A stretch of 64,000 bases of DNA from Asterias rubens (GCF_902459465.1 NC_047070.1:6002554-6066553), one strand, 5' to 3'. Positions 22,130 to 33,945 are shown, numbered from the stretch's first letter. Notes: generated by a model from the letters alone, not told the origin. Numbers and translations: made by a program.

Positions 22130-23663
22130 TCATTCTTCGTCAATAGAGCTCAATGCATCCTCTTGGTCTTGCTGATTGTCATTGGTGGGACATGTCACCT
22201 CACTCAGCCATTTCATAATTCTGTCTCTTGTCAAACCATCCATGGAGTCTGCCAGCAGCAGTGCCTCGTTACGGCTTCCTGTTTTGGTTGAGGGTGCCTC
22301 GCCTTTCTGTCTTATATCGGGCATGCTCTTTCGTCTCCGGCGCTCTGATGAGGATTTACCCGCAGTGGGATTTTTGTTTTGTTTCACTGGATGCGCTCGT
22401 TCTAATGGGTCCTCCGTGCGTGAAAACCGTGCACAGTTTGAAGTTGTCTTCAACAACGAGGATTCTTCCTCCGCAATCGGTTGGTGAAACTTCCCGATTT
22501 TGCAGACCGTCTTTCGTCTGGCTTTCACGGGCTGTTGTGGCAAGATGGGTTCGCTCTTGGTTCTTGTCCGGTGTTTCAGCAGCTCACCCTCGGTGGTGAC
22601 ACCTTCGTTTGGCGACGGGCTGGTGCGTAATTGTTCTTCCGCGGGGAACGGTGTGGTCGACCTGGTTACACGCCGCGGGGAGAGTCGTCTCCTACGCAGG
22701 AGCTTGTCCGTTGAAGCGACGGTCGAGTTGTCTCCGGACGAGAAGGACATCGAGGAGCGGCCGTTACTGCTGCTGATGGAGCGCCGGCCGACGCTCCATA
22801 GGTCCCCCGAGGAGAAGTCGCTGTTACTCCTGGGGCGTGAAGGTGGATGCGGCTCACATCTCATTTGCTCTGGACGGAAAGCCACCCGGTGGTGGGGAGC
22901 AGGCTGCGGCGTGGAGAGCTTAGAGCTCTCGGCGATCGGTGGAAAGTTAGTCATCCTTGACTGGGTTGTTTCATGTTGACTGTGACGACACATCTTAGCT
23001 TCTTGACCACTTGCTGTATGTCTGGTTGAAAAGAGAAAAATTACACACATTTACAAACCATTGCTTTTTATATGAACTCATGAGCATATCCTTGTTTCAA
23101 GGTATTTGCATAATTTCAACATACCTATACGCATTATCTATCTAATTCCAGTCTACACTCGATCAAAGTCATGCGAGTCACTGCCACACTTTACAAACTC
23201 TCTGTCACTGTTCCGTGAAATTATCACGATTAAACACACAACAGTCGTCTGCGAAGTGGTAAAACCTACTACTTTTTATGACGCACGGTGTACAGAGTGC
23301 ATGGTTGAAGTACAGAATAGTGACCCGGATGATTACATAGGATTTCACGTAGAGGACCGTCACTGTCATAAAACTTGAATAAGCAGTATTTGTTTTTCAT
23401 TCTCATTAAAGATAATCAGCGGTGATTCAAAGATCCCTCAATACAATTCTGACGTAATGTTGTAAGAGGACTATTTTTAACACCTGGGGGATGTCTGAAC
23501 AAAATCCCCGTATTTTCAAATGAGTTTACACAGTGTCTTTAACAGGGGCCATTGTTCCTGTTTACAGTTTTCGTATGGGAAGTTCAGAAAAGGGCAAACC
23601 AGTTGCCCCAACACCCTTATCTTAGAGTACTTACAAAATTATGGAAGTGCATTTATGGGGCAT
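22130..23663 (-). CDS. disordered Ser/Arg-rich protein A, terminal WL motif (two-exon model)
   Basis: The long terminal exon is 22130-23021. On the minus strand it is preceded by a pyrimidine tract ending CAACCAG, a good 3' splice site. It opens with the third base of a codon. A candidate first exon at 23635-23663 has an ATG directly after an in-frame TAA, nine codons, then two bases and a GTAAGT donor, so the phase fits exactly and gives 306 residues. The long exon is well supported and the first exon is inference. The protein lacks membrane segments or a recognisable fold. It is rich in Ser, Arg and Pro, with RxxSxP sites at about 163-168 and 239-244. It ends DRIMKWLSEV (277-286) followed by an acidic tail SSIDEE. 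RxxSxP is the classic mode-1 14-3-3 ligand form; binding is not shown. I know no named family. It resembles the genes at 36538 and 45348. Confidence 0.7.
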
Positions 23664-25271
23664 TTAACGAATCTAACCAATCCATACGTACGGATTATTG
23701 TTTGTAGGTACGAATATTTGTCCTTTCGGATATTTGACAGTTCAGAGTGCAGAACTGCTTTTAAGTTATTAATAATTTTGTTGATCCAGGGTCTGGAATG
23801 TTTGAGCATGAAACCAGGCTTTCTGTTTCTTCTCACCCATATGCTACTGTTTTGCTGAGATGTAGAACAAAGAGCTATTCCAACAGTTCTGTTCACGAAG
23901 GCCTATACTGCATCTCTTCCTTCATTCAATGCTTGTGCATGTTAACTTTCATCCTACAATCCATAGACTGTTTTAAAATGAATATCAATTCCTTTAAGTT
24001 TGGCTCCTCAAGTTGTTTACATGTTATGTTCTTCTTGCAACCCCTTACCAAGGGAGTGGCTTTACTGCCTTGTTTTGGGGCGAACCTCCAAAAAAGCGAA
24101 GTGGGGAAACCCCCCTACCCACCATAAACAACTCGTGCTGGTGATCAACCAAAGTTAATTACGGGGGATGAGCCAAGTTTCCCCCTTGAGATCGCCCTCC
24201 TCTTAAAGGCACACATAACCAGTGCAATTCAAACCAATAAATGCATTAAAGTTTGTTTACAATCCTCCCTTTAGATTCAGGGTATTTCCCCCTTGCGTTA
24301 TCGAGTAGATTAATCAATCGAACCACCTCGTTATAGTTTTTAGTGTTATTGATCTTTCCAGTGTTATGGGTTGAAGGGTTGTCGCACTTTTTCCCTGTAA
24401 AAACTTGGACATTGAATTGTTTCTCTTGGCATTATATAATAATATAACCACATTATTCCACCATAAGGAGTGGTGTGTGTGTGGGGGGGGGGGGGGGGGG
24501 GGGCTACTACCCCCTCTGTCATCTACTGCCTGCAAACTACCGGCCTTGTGGCAGAAGTGAGACGTCACGACTTGGACTTTGTTTAAGTGCTCAGATTGAT
24601 CTAATATTATTTATTACTTGTGGCCCCTCCGCCCCCCCCCCAAAAAAAAAAAAAATAAAAAAAAAAATAAGAGACGAAGAAGAAAAGAAAGGTATTCAAA
24701 TGTTTTGGGAGCAAAACTGATAATCTAATGTTAATAGTGATGTTGTTTTTGCATTTGAAAAGTTCGCGACACGTAGGCCTAACATTACTCATGCGATCAT
24801 GTCGGTGTATGCCTATTGCTAATTGAAAAGGCTGTTTTCACTTTAATAACAATAGCAGGCTGTTTTTGCTTCGGTTACTGTCTGCCTTTTGAAACGGGTT
24901 CTATACAGAATTTGGCTAAACCTGAACAATTGGTTTATTTTGGGAGGAAAGTTATTGTCTTCTAATAATATGGCTAGACAAGATCGCATACAAAATATTC
25001 AACAAGAGAGCAGGGAATAACAGCATTGATCATTCTGGAGCACGCTGGCACATAAATCATTAAAAAAAATTGCAATAACAACCATGAGGAAATCTCTTTT
25101 GTGTGAGTGTTAGCTCTGAAAAGAGAGCCAATGTTCACACAAAAGATATTTACACATGGTTGTACCCGCAAGTTTACTACAGTTTTTTTATATTTTTTCC
25201 CTATAAATTTATTTACACCAGTCAAATCGCCAAACAGTACATATTTCACTCTTCGAAGTAATAACAAAAGT
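23664..25271. other. stretch without supported gene
   Basis: I see no gene here. It contains a run of 21 G at 24483-24503, a mixed C then A-rich tract at 24632-24670, and AT-rich sequence. Short open frames at 23520-23858 and 24475-24720 are low complexity or lack any recognisable feature. Confidence 0.5.
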
Positions 25272-25566
25272 TATTCATAAATATCTCAGACAGTTTCGCT
25301 ATTCCTATTAGTGGAGAGCGCGTCACGTGGGTGTGTATAAACCTTTGTTTATGACCGGTAAAAAGTGTTAATTCATGGGCTTGACACGCGAACTTGCACC
25401 TGTTCTTATAAGACAGTTTCTTCATTCCTATTGGTCGAGAGCAACGGCTGAAACAGTTGTTCCACATCACGCGATACGCGCGACGCCCACAGCATTCCCT
25501 TATAAGGAGTTGTTTACGCGAGGGCGGCGGAGGGCTTTACCATTTCATGGCTGGAGGGGTGTTGTG
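25272..25566 (+). repeat. dispersed repeat J, copy 2
   Basis: The second copy of the 6578-6853 element in the same orientation. It contains an extra TTAGTGGAGA-type insertion after CGCTATTCCT. Confidence 0.85.
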
Positions 25567-25642
25567 TTGAAATAAATCATTTAATTTTTGCATTTATTTT
25601 ACTTTTTGACCAATAAGTGATGATCTTTTTGACCGAAAAGGT

Positions 25643-25830
25643 ATTTATGAATGGGAATCAAAGTGTGTTGAATCGGTTTTCAACTAGTGGTTTAAACCCG
25701 CCGAGGCCTGGTTCTTAATAATTTACCTCGACTTCGTCTCGGTAAAAAATAATTATCAAGAACCATGCCTCGTTGGGATTAAACCCCTAGTTGAAAACCT
25801 CTTCGCCACACATTGATTCCCTTATTAAAA
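25643..25830. mobile_element. short foldback element
   Basis: GGGAATCAAAGTGTG, GGTTTTCAACTAGTGGTTTAA, GAGGC and AACCAGG-type segments of the left arm recur inverted on the right (GGATTAAACCCCTAGTTGAA, then CACACATTGATTCCC). The loop has TACCTCGAC facing GTCTCGGTA. About 190 bases, non-coding. Confidence 0.8.
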
Positions 25831-25963
25831 GTAAAGGCCTAGTCTGTTGCGTGTGTCGGGACAATAGTGAAAACCTGCGTGCAATTTTCAGCAAAGTAAA
25901 CACATTTTCCTTAATTAGTTTCAGTTGAACTCTTCCGAATAGTTGTTGTACACGTTATGGTCC

Positions 25964-26354
25964 TTAAAGGCAGTGGACACTATTGGTAATTGTCAAAGAC
26001 TAGCCTTCACAGTTGGTGTATCTCAACATATGCATACAATAACAAACCTGTGAAAATTTGAGCTCAATCGGTCATCGAAGTTGCGAGATAATATAGTGAA
26101 AGAAAAAAACACCATTGTCACACGAAGTTTTGTGCGTTTAGATGGTTGATTTCGAGACCTCAAGTTCTAAAATATTGAGGTCTCGAAATCAAATTCGTGG
26201 AAAATTTCTTCTTTCTCGAAAACTATGGCACTTCAGATGGAGCCGTTTTTCACAATGTTTTATACCATCAATCTCTCCCCATTACTTTTCACTAAGAAAG
26301 GTTTTATACTAATACATATTTTAAGTAATTATTAATAGTGTCCACTGCCTTTAA
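25964..26354 (+). mobile_element. TTAA-1 MITE, full length, both TTAA kept
   Basis: TTAA at 25964-25967 and 26351-26354, with the hairpin TTTCGAGACCTCA...TGAGGTCTCGAAA in the middle. One of the cleanest copies. Confidence 0.92.
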
Positions 26355-27323
26355 ATAGTTTCAGTTGAGCGCGTATCCGAAGTCAGCTGTTGCATTTTTT
26401 TTTTTTTTTTTTTTTTTAGATTTTAAGATAAAGTTGTTCACGAAAACTATTAGGACTTAAATTAAGTTTTGCATACATTTTTGTTTTGTATACATATTGT
26501 AGTCAGTAAAGTTTCAAACAAAACTTTAGCATTTGTTATCATTACCAAGCCCGTTAAGCTTGTATTATATGACTTGCTGTAAACAGGGCTTTTTGGATGT
26601 GCTTGTACGAACCCTCACGTTCTGCACGTACGCAAAAAAGTTAGTGACAATGAAGAAGCTTTCATGAAAGCACTCCGATCATTGCTCATAAAAGTCCCAC
26701 TGAAAGCTTTATTGTCCGTTTTGCTGGAATTCGCTGAGCCGCGTGTGGTGGTGCGCTTTTGAATAAAGACAAGGGATGAAAAATTGCTCCAAGTCTGGAA
26801 ATGTTGAATCCCTCTTATATGATCGGTTCGATCGACTGATTGATTGATTGATTGAATTCATTCGGATAAAAATACAAAAAGAACAAGCTAAAATACATAC
26901 ACAACAACAGGAAAAAAGGACAATGAAATAAGGTATTAAAGCCAACATAGAATTGCACACAAGATAGAAATACTGCACAAAATTATTTACGGATAGCCAC
27001 CGCAATCCAATAACTTAGACTTATTTCCATTGGGGTCCTCAAAGTTATTCACTCTTTTGTTGCTGTGGATTTGTGTTTTCGTTTAGTAACTTTTGAAACT
27101 CTCAAGGGATTAGCGGGGGGGGGGGGGGGAATGGTGGCACTTTCCTGGGGGTCTGATCTCGGGCGCGGTGAGAAGACTTTGGATATGCAAGCAACGAAGA
27201 ATGTGATTTGCCAATCAAACGAGGCTCCCTACTGGTGACAAATGTAGCTTGAGGGGCAGGTGTTTTTGTTTTTTTCTGTATGTTATAAGGTTCGTTTTGC
27301 ATGCTGTTGAATGATTAATTTAT
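26355..27323. other. intergenic, simple repeats
   Basis: A T run near 26397-26417, a GATT microsatellite at 26837-26858 and a G run at 27114-27129. No gene supported. Confidence 0.45.
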
Positions 27324-27697
27324 TTAAAGACACTGGACACTATTGGTAATTGGCAAAGACCAGTCTTCTCACTTCTCAACATATGCACAAAATAGCACAC
27401 CTGTGAAAATTTTAGCTCAATCGGTCGTCGAAGTTGAGAGATAATAGTGACAGAAAAAACATCCTTGTCACACGAAGTTGTGTGCTTTCAGATGCTTGAT
27501 TTCGAGACCTCAAATTCTAAATTTCAGGTCTCGAAATTCATGGAAACTTACTTCTTTCTCGAAAACTACGTCACTTCAGAGGGAGCCGTTTCTCACAATG
27601 TTTTATACTATCAACTTCTCCCCATTACTCATTACCAAGAAAGGTTTTATGATAATAACTATTTGGAGTAATTACCAATCGTGTTCACTGCCTTTAA
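27324..27697 (+). mobile_element. TTAA-1 MITE, full length
   Basis: TTAA at 27324-27327 and 27694-27697. A short deletion removes the GGTGTATC segment in the left half. Confidence 0.92.
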
Positions 27698-28186
27698 GTG
27701 TGTTTTCAACATGTCTAGATACTGCCTGGGTAAATTTAAGCATAGTTAGTTCATCTACCATTGACATAACATGAAAATTAATGTCACAATATAAGGTACA
27801 ATACTATACATTTTGGGAACCCGTTTAGTCGACTTCATTTGTATTCTTCGCAGGAACAAGACAAGCATGGTCCATGAAAGGGGCGTCTAAGGTGAATCTG
27901 CAGTTACTGCAAATAACGGGTGATTGGGGCATAGATCGTGAATCGTTGCGAAAACATTTACGTATAAGTATTCACGAAACGGCCGAAATCGTGTGAAACA
28001 ATTCGTGTGAATATTATTTACGTATATTTTATAATGTGTTTGTTCGAAGTCACTTCATTGTCAACATTACACTTCACTTCTATGGACCCGTTTTGTACCA
28101 CAAGATGCAGCCGTTTTCTGTTGACAGTTGAAACATGGAGCAATAAACTAAACTCTTTTGGTGAGCAAAATGGCCAGTTGTAGTTT

Positions 28187-28559
28187 TTAAGCCATTATAC
28201 ACTTTCGGTAAACAGTATTGTCCAAGTCCCACACTTCGTGTATCACAACTTATATATAAAATAACAAAGATGTGAAAATTAATTAGTCTCAATCGGTCAT
28301 CAGAGTCGAGAGAAAATAACGGGAAAACCCACTCTTGTTTCCGCACTTTTCGCCGTGTCATGACATGTGTTTAAAATAAATCCGTAATTCTCGCTATCGA
28401 GAATTGATATTGTTTTAATGTTTTCTCAAAAATTAAAGCATTTCGTGGAATAATATTACAAGAGAAGTCTTTCACCATTACCTTCTGTAAACCCTGTAAG
28501 TTATTTGTAAATCTGTGAACTTTTGGTTTTTTTCTGTACCGAAAGTGTATAATGGCTTT
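28187..28559 (+). mobile_element. TTAA-3 MITE, copy 1
   Basis: GCCATTATACACTTTCGG at the left is the exact inverse of the right end, with TTAA kept on the left. The centre is AATTCTCGCTATCGAGAATT. Left internal segments (CACTTCGTGTATCACAAC; AATCGGTCATC) are diverged versions of TTAA-1, so the families are related. Confidence 0.88.
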
Positions 28560-28654
28560 GAATGGAAATAACACACAACAGGAGAAAACAGAATGATTTA
28601 AAAAAATGTGACTTCTCACTCTCATTCTTCGTCTAGTTGCACGGTGTTTCAGTG

Positions 28655-28746
28655 AAAAACTTCCTTGTCACACGAAAGTTGTGTGCTTGCAGATGCTTGA
28701 TTTCGAGACATCAAGTTCTAAATCTGAGGTCTTGAAATCAAATTAG
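28655..28746 (+). mobile_element. TTAA-1 MITE, central fragment
   Basis: Only the core survives: TTGTCACACGAAAGTTGTGT and the GAGACATCA...TGAGGTCTTGAAATC hairpin. Confidence 0.75.
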
Positions 28747-28785
28747 TTCATGGGGGTCCATCTGTCTTAGTTACTGTGTCATGGG

Positions 28786-28916
28786 GTGGGTTTCCCAAAG
28801 TGTTAGGACTAGTCTTATCTCGAGTTAGGACGAACTATTCACTAACTTAGGACTAGCCTTAAGATTGTAATATCTCCTAAGACTATAGTCCTAACTCGTT
28901 GTGAAGTGGACCCCTG
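28786..28916. mobile_element. short foldback element, TAGGAC/CTCGAG family, copy 2
   Basis: It contains TTAGGACTAGTCTTATCTCG, GAGTTAGGACGA, TAGGACTAGCCTTAAG and TAGTCCTAACTCGTTGTGAA. The unit folds on itself and recurs at 41704. Confidence 0.72.
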
Positions 28917-29113
28917 TACTTGTAAATTAGTCCGGTTTTGTGTGTTTCTCCAAGCATACTTCTCACAAGTGTATACTCGTTCGCCTATGCCATCGTTTCC
29001 AATTATCCTCTTACTTTCCTGTGTTATTGTTATGATAAGTTTCTGTTTGAGTGTTTATACAGTTCTTGAAATGAAATGAAAACGAATGAACTATACAATC
29101 TTCTCTGTCAACA

Positions 29114-29500
29114 TTAAAGACACTGGACACTATTGGTAATTGTCAAAGACCAGTCTTCTCATTTAGTGTATCTCAACATATGCATAAATTAACCAACCTG
29201 TGAAAATTTGAGCTCGATTGGTCGTTGGAGTTGCGAGATAACTATGGAAGAAAACAAAACAACCTTGTCACACGAAGTGCTATGCTTTCATATGCTTGAT
29301 TTCGAGACCTCAAATTCTAAACTTGAGGTCTCGAAATCAATTTGGTGGAAAATTACTTCTTTCTCAAAAACTACGTCACTTCAGAGGGGCCGTTTCTCAC
29401 AATGTTTTATACTCTCAACCTCTCCCCATTACTCGTTACCAAAAGAGGTTTTATGCTGATAACTGTTCTGAGTAATTACCAATAGTGTCCACTGCCTTTT
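29114..29500 (+). mobile_element. TTAA-1 MITE, full length
   Basis: TTAA at 29114. The right end is AATAGTGTCCACTGCCTTTT without TTAA. The central hairpin is intact. Confidence 0.9.
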
Positions 29501-30790
29501 CTAAGGCAAATCCTTACTTTGATCGAAGAATCTAAAAGTTTGACTTACCGTGAGTTATCTTTCACATAAAAGGGAGACATCAGCTACTTTTTATCGCCAT
29601 GGCTGACCCACTGTCTTGAAAAATGAAATAATGTTCCTTTGCAAGCTTCCGTCCTTGGCGAGCATGCACTGCTGGCGTGTTCGGCGATCTGCACGGAGCA
29701 TCCAGATGCAAAGCGGCAGCCTCTCGAGTGATCTCGCTATGCATTACAGCGGGCTAAACTACACGGCCAATAGGCGCAGCTGATCGACTATAAATCAACC
29801 CTGAACGCCAAGTTGCGGTGGGTTTTTTTTTGCGTGTGTGTCAGCCACTATTATTAAAGTGTTTTCTTTCAAAAGATGTTGACGTCTGTACTTACATCGT
29901 TCTCTACCCTCACAGGAGGCCATTTTCCAAGGATAAATCATTGTGGGATTTGGGTAATCATTTATTGAGCTTGACTGCGTCTGGTCACTCAACCATCCAG
30001 GAAGCTAGCTTTGAGGTTTTTTTTCTGTTTTTTCTTTCTTTCGGGAATCAGTTATTGTTCTCATGGTTCAGTGGTCTCGAAAGAAACTTCCTTGTCGTGT
30101 TAGAGAAAGTTTTGTTTATTCTCTTCGCTTTGGTCATATGTACTTAAGCGACTACGTACGTAAGAAAAGTTCACGGGACGGGCAACTGCGGACAAATTAC
30201 TTGGGTTTGGGGTTGACAAAATTAATAGGCCGGTGCAGTTGTACGGAGGCCTGTGGCTGCCAAGTATTTTTTTGTTTACAAACTACTCGTGTGACCACAA
30301 AAAAAACATACGTGCGAGAAATCAGCAAACAAACAAACACCCTTATACACGAACATTTTTATATAGTTGTTTTACGGCGTTTGTTGAAATCTAGGGGAAA
30401 ATACATATATAACTATAACACACTGATGCTTTATCATTTTAACAATGTAGATTTAAGCGTTGAATTTAATGAACATTCCTTAATTGCACAATTTGTCTAA
30501 TCGAAATGAACAATAACAATATTAGTCACCGGCAATGACCTAAATACTCCATCCCTCTTGTTCGTATACACGGTTTAAAACCCGACAGAACAATCTACCC
30601 CCAAAATAACTTTAGCAGTACAAACAAATTGTTTTAAAAACCTTCGAAGTTTGTTTTGTTCTCAAATTGAATCTGCTTTGAACAACTGTTAAACGAAGAA
30701 TAGTTGTCATGGCTTGGGGGGTTAGGGGTTTATTTGGGGCCTCCATCTATAAGGATGAAAAAATGCAATTTCCGTTCTTTGTTAACTTTT
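29501..30790. other. intergenic with a promoter-like spot
   Basis: A GC-richer island spans about 29650-29820. No open frame with an ATG and coding character follows; the frames at 29818-30147 and 30063-30500 have no recognisable motif. Confidence 0.4.
29765..29800 (+). promoter_or_regulatory. possible CCAAT plus TATA core promoter
   Basis: GGCCAATAGG (about 29766) is followed about 18 bases later by CTATAAATC (about 29787), a spacing compatible with a core promoter. I could not tie it to a coding exon. Chance occurrence in AT-rich DNA is possible. Confidence 0.25.
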
Positions 30791-32034
30791 GTTCAGGGAC
30801 TGAATACAGTCAATATCACATTCCTTGTGCCTATCAAGGTTACATGTTTCAAAAGAGGACCCGTCTCGCCCCATGCACTCCGTAAAAAGGTTGAATTTAA
30901 AAATATTGACACGATAACTTGAACTTGGAAAAAATTGAGATTCGTCAAACCGGTCGTAGACATGCCTGAATCCAACTCGGTAATGTACTTTATACAAATA
31001 TTGACTGCTTCGAGTGCTATGGCTAAAACAACGACTCCCAAGGTGATCCCCGGACCGTTCTATTTTCCCGAGGCACTGCAGCCGAGGGAAATGGAACGGT
31101 CCGGGGATCACCGAGGGAGTCGGAGTTTTAGCCATAGCACTCGAAGCAGTCAATATTTGTATAAAGTACATTACCGAGTTGGATTCAGGCATGTCTACGA
31201 CCGGTTCGACGAATCTTTTGACGATTTTTTGTTCAGGGACTGAATACAGTCAATATCACATTCCTTGTGCCTATCAAGGTTACATGTTTCAAAAGAGGAC
31301 CCGTCTCGCCCCATGCACTCCGTAAAAAGGTTGAATTTAAAAATATTGACACGATAACTTGAACTTGGAAAAAATTGAGATTCGTCAAACCGGTCGTAGA
31401 CATGCCTGAATCCAACTCGGTAATGTACTTTATACAAATATTGACTGCTTCGAGTGCTATGGCTAAAACAACGACTCCCAAGGTGATCCCCGGACCGTTC
31501 TATTTTCCCGAGGCACTGCAGCCGAGGGAAATGGAACGGTCCGGGGATCACCGAGGGAGTCGGAGTTTTAGCCATAGCACTCAAAGCAGTCAATATTTGT
31601 ATAAAGTACATTACCGAGTTGGATTCAGGCATGTCTACGACCGGTTTGACGAATCTTTTGACGAATTTTTGTTCAGGGACTGAATACAGTCAATATCACA
31701 TTCCTTGTGCCTATCAAGGTTACATGTTTCAAAAGAGGACCCGTCTCGCCCCATGCACTCCGTAAAAAGGTTGAATTTAAAAATATTGACACGATAACTT
31801 GAACTTGGAAAAAATTGAGATTCGTCAAACCGGTCGTAGACATGCCTGAATCCAACTCGGTAATGTACTTTATACAAATATTGACTGCTTCGAGTGCTAT
31901 GGCTAAAACAACGACTCCCAAGGTGATCCCCGGACCGTTCTATTTTCCCGAGGCACTGCAGCCGAGGGAAATGGAACGGTCCGGGGATCACCGAGGGAGT
32001 CGGAGTTTTAACCATAGCACTAGTAAAAGCAGTC
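30791..32034. repeat. tandem array: 440-bp unit, about 2.8 copies, each with a long hairpin
   Basis: Units begin with GTTCAGGGACTGAATACAGT at 30791, 31231 and 31671, an exact 440-base period. The third is truncated after about 360 bases and runs into unrelated sequence at about 32020-32034. Each unit has about 150 bases of linker, then an inverted repeat with arms of about 135 bases. In unit 1 this spans 30939-31215, from TTCGTCAAACCGGTCGTAGA to its inverse, around the centre CCCGAGGCACTGCAGCCGAGGG. Unit-to-unit differences are only a few bases. The repeated open frames on both strands come from this palindrome and are not treated as genes. Confidence 0.95.
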
Positions 32035-32333
32035 GATTAAAACACCCAAACAGACTATCATCCTCGTACACGTAGCGTTTGTATGCGCGTTTATGATACA
32101 CAGATGCACAACTGCTTGGGTTCGAGGTGGGTAAAAACACGCCTGGGTATTGCACGCCGTGTGGTAGTCGTCGGACTATCACACGGCAAACGATGCAAAG
32201 CGGCCGCCGTAGTAAATTTAAGACATGTGACGCGCTCTAAACCAATGAAAAGGCAGAATGTTTGAAAGGGGCGTTATAATCTCCCCTATTGACTGTACAG
32301 GTGGCTAATAGGGGACTTCTATGGGTGACTGAA
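32035..32333. other. intergenic, remnant of inverted CCTATT motif
   Basis: TCTCCCCTATT (about 32280) and AATAGGGGACT (about 32307) are inverted, resembling the ends of the foldback element at 32799. No gene. Confidence 0.45.
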
Positions 32334-32680
32334 AAGGCACTGGACACTATTGGTTTATAACTCTGAATACATTTACTTGGTTACGAGCAATGGAGGGTGA
32401 ATCATTGTGAGAAACGGCTCCCTATGAAGTAACTGAGTTTTTGAAAAAGAGGACATTTCTCACTTGATGAGAAAAATCGGAACCGAAGCCTTTAATTATG
32501 CATCTGAAAGTACACAAAGTTTTGCAACAAGGGTGCTTTCTTTCATTTTTCTCTTATAAATTCGATGAACAATTGGGCTGACATTTTCACAGGTTTGTCA
32601 TTTTGTATGCATATGTTGGGATACACCAAGTGCGAAGACTGGTCTTTGACAATATTACCATAAGGTGTCCAGTACTTATT
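32334..32680 (-). mobile_element. TTAA-1 MITE, variant
   Basis: Starts AGGCACTGGACACTATTG and ends AAGGTGTCCAGTACTTATT. Its centre differs from the common hairpin form, like the 21703 and 50469 copies. Confidence 0.85.
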
Positions 32681-32798
32681 GATACCAGCATGGAATGTGA
32701 TACACACTGTAAGAGTATGTCAAAAGAAAGATCATTTGCTACAGGGCCATACAGATTTGTTTCCTGATGAGTAGAAGAATCAGCAGGTTTCAAAATGG

Positions 32799-32947
32799 CT
32801 GCAATAGGGGACTTTCGGGACGCTTGGTGGCAGCAGACTTACCAGGTAAAATCCATTGTTCACGGTAATGTGTGCAGGCTCAGAACTACGTAAACAATGG
32901 AAATTGACTTGGTAAGTCTGCTGTCACCTAGCGTTCAAAAGTCTCCT
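32799..32947. mobile_element. foldback element D, copy 1
   Basis: GCAATAGGGGACTTTCGGGA, then GGTGGCAGCAGACTTACC, then TCCATTGTT in the left arm. The right arm has AACAATGGA, TTGGTAAGTCTGCTG and AAAAGTCTCCTATTG. The second copy lies inside a TTAA-1 element at 60482. Confidence 0.85.
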
Positions 32948-33050
32948 ATTGGTTGATATTGCCTATAATTTGTTTGGACAAATCTTCCATGACCCCATAG
33001 TCAGATATCTTTCTCTTGAAGGACATACTCCGACTGTTCCAATTTCTTCA

Positions 33051-33419
33051 AGGCAGTGGACACTATGTATTACTGAAAATAATTATTAGCATAAAACCTT
33101 TTTGGTAACGAGTAAAGCTATTGATAGTATAACATACTGGGATAAATGGTTCCCTCTGAAGTAACATAGTTTTCGAGAAAGAAGTAATTTTCTACAAATT
33201 TGATTTTGAGACCTCAGATTTGGAATTAACGTCTCGAAATCAGGCATCTGAAAGCACACAAATTTGTGTGACAAGGATGTTTTTTCTTACATAGTTTACT
33301 CGCAACTTCGGCGACCGATTGAGCTCAAATTTTCACAGGTTTGTTATTTTATGCATATTATTGAGATACACACCAAGTGAGAAGACTGGTCTTTGACAAT
33401 TAGTGTCCACCGTATTTAA
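33051..33419 (-). mobile_element. TTAA-1 MITE, full length
   Basis: AGGCAGTGGACACTAT at the left. The right end is AATTAGTGTCCACCGTAT plus TTAA at 33416-33419. The central hairpin is partly eroded. Confidence 0.88.
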
Positions 33420-33737
33420 ATATCGTCAAAGGCATAATACCATCACATACCCGCCGTATTGTACCAATTGCAAGTCAAACTCTGAAACCAGTACTAAAAC
33501 TGTGATCGTATACCCAAACTCTGATATAATTGCTATAATATTATGCTATACACTTTCCGAGGAGGTTAATTTGAAACATATTACCCTTAGTTGCCGATTA
33601 TGGTTCTTGAAATGACGGTTAATTTGGTTAAATTTCGCTATAAATAATGTCATTAAGACGTGTGGTACTTTATTAGCAATCATAATCGAACATGTTCTAT
33701 AAAATAACCCATACATAGACAAATAACTGAGCCTGGT

Positions 33738-33945
33738 ATGGACCAACGTCACTCCCGCTCTTCACGCTAACGCTCGTGGGGGACGGAGCGCCGCTGGCCC
33801 CCACGAGCCACCTCTCCGACGAGTGCCTCCTGCTCTGCACTTTGCCGTGCACCCAGAACACCGTCTTTCCAGCGCTACTGCTACAACAAGTTCTGTGACC
33901 CGGATACCAACGACTACACTACCTCCATGACCAAATCGTGAACAA
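33738..33945 (+). other. GC-rich island with coding-like Cys-rich frame pieces
   Basis: This patch is far richer in G and C than its flanks. One frame gives SDECLLLCTLPCTQNTVF. After a one-base shift another gives QRYCYNKFCDPDTNDYTTSM before a stop at about 33939. It also contains a perfect 11-bp hairpin, GCTCGTGGGGG facing CCCCCACGAGC. It could be a decayed exon or processed copy of a Cys-rich protein. No family recognised. Confidence 0.3.

Noticed and set aside
22176-22979. Plus-strand frames of 103-159 residues opposite gene A
   Set aside because: They are antisense shadows of the Ser/Arg-rich coding exon; the minus frame has the splice site and the conserved C-terminal motif.
30063-30500. 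145-residue frame as a gene
   Set aside because: No domain, no splice or promoter support, and many Lys/Tyr/Asn codons expected from AT-rich DNA.
30782-32075. Repeated 82-145 residue open frames on both strands
   Set aside because: They are identical products of the 440-bp hairpin array and read in both directions through the palindrome. No coding bias or start context.
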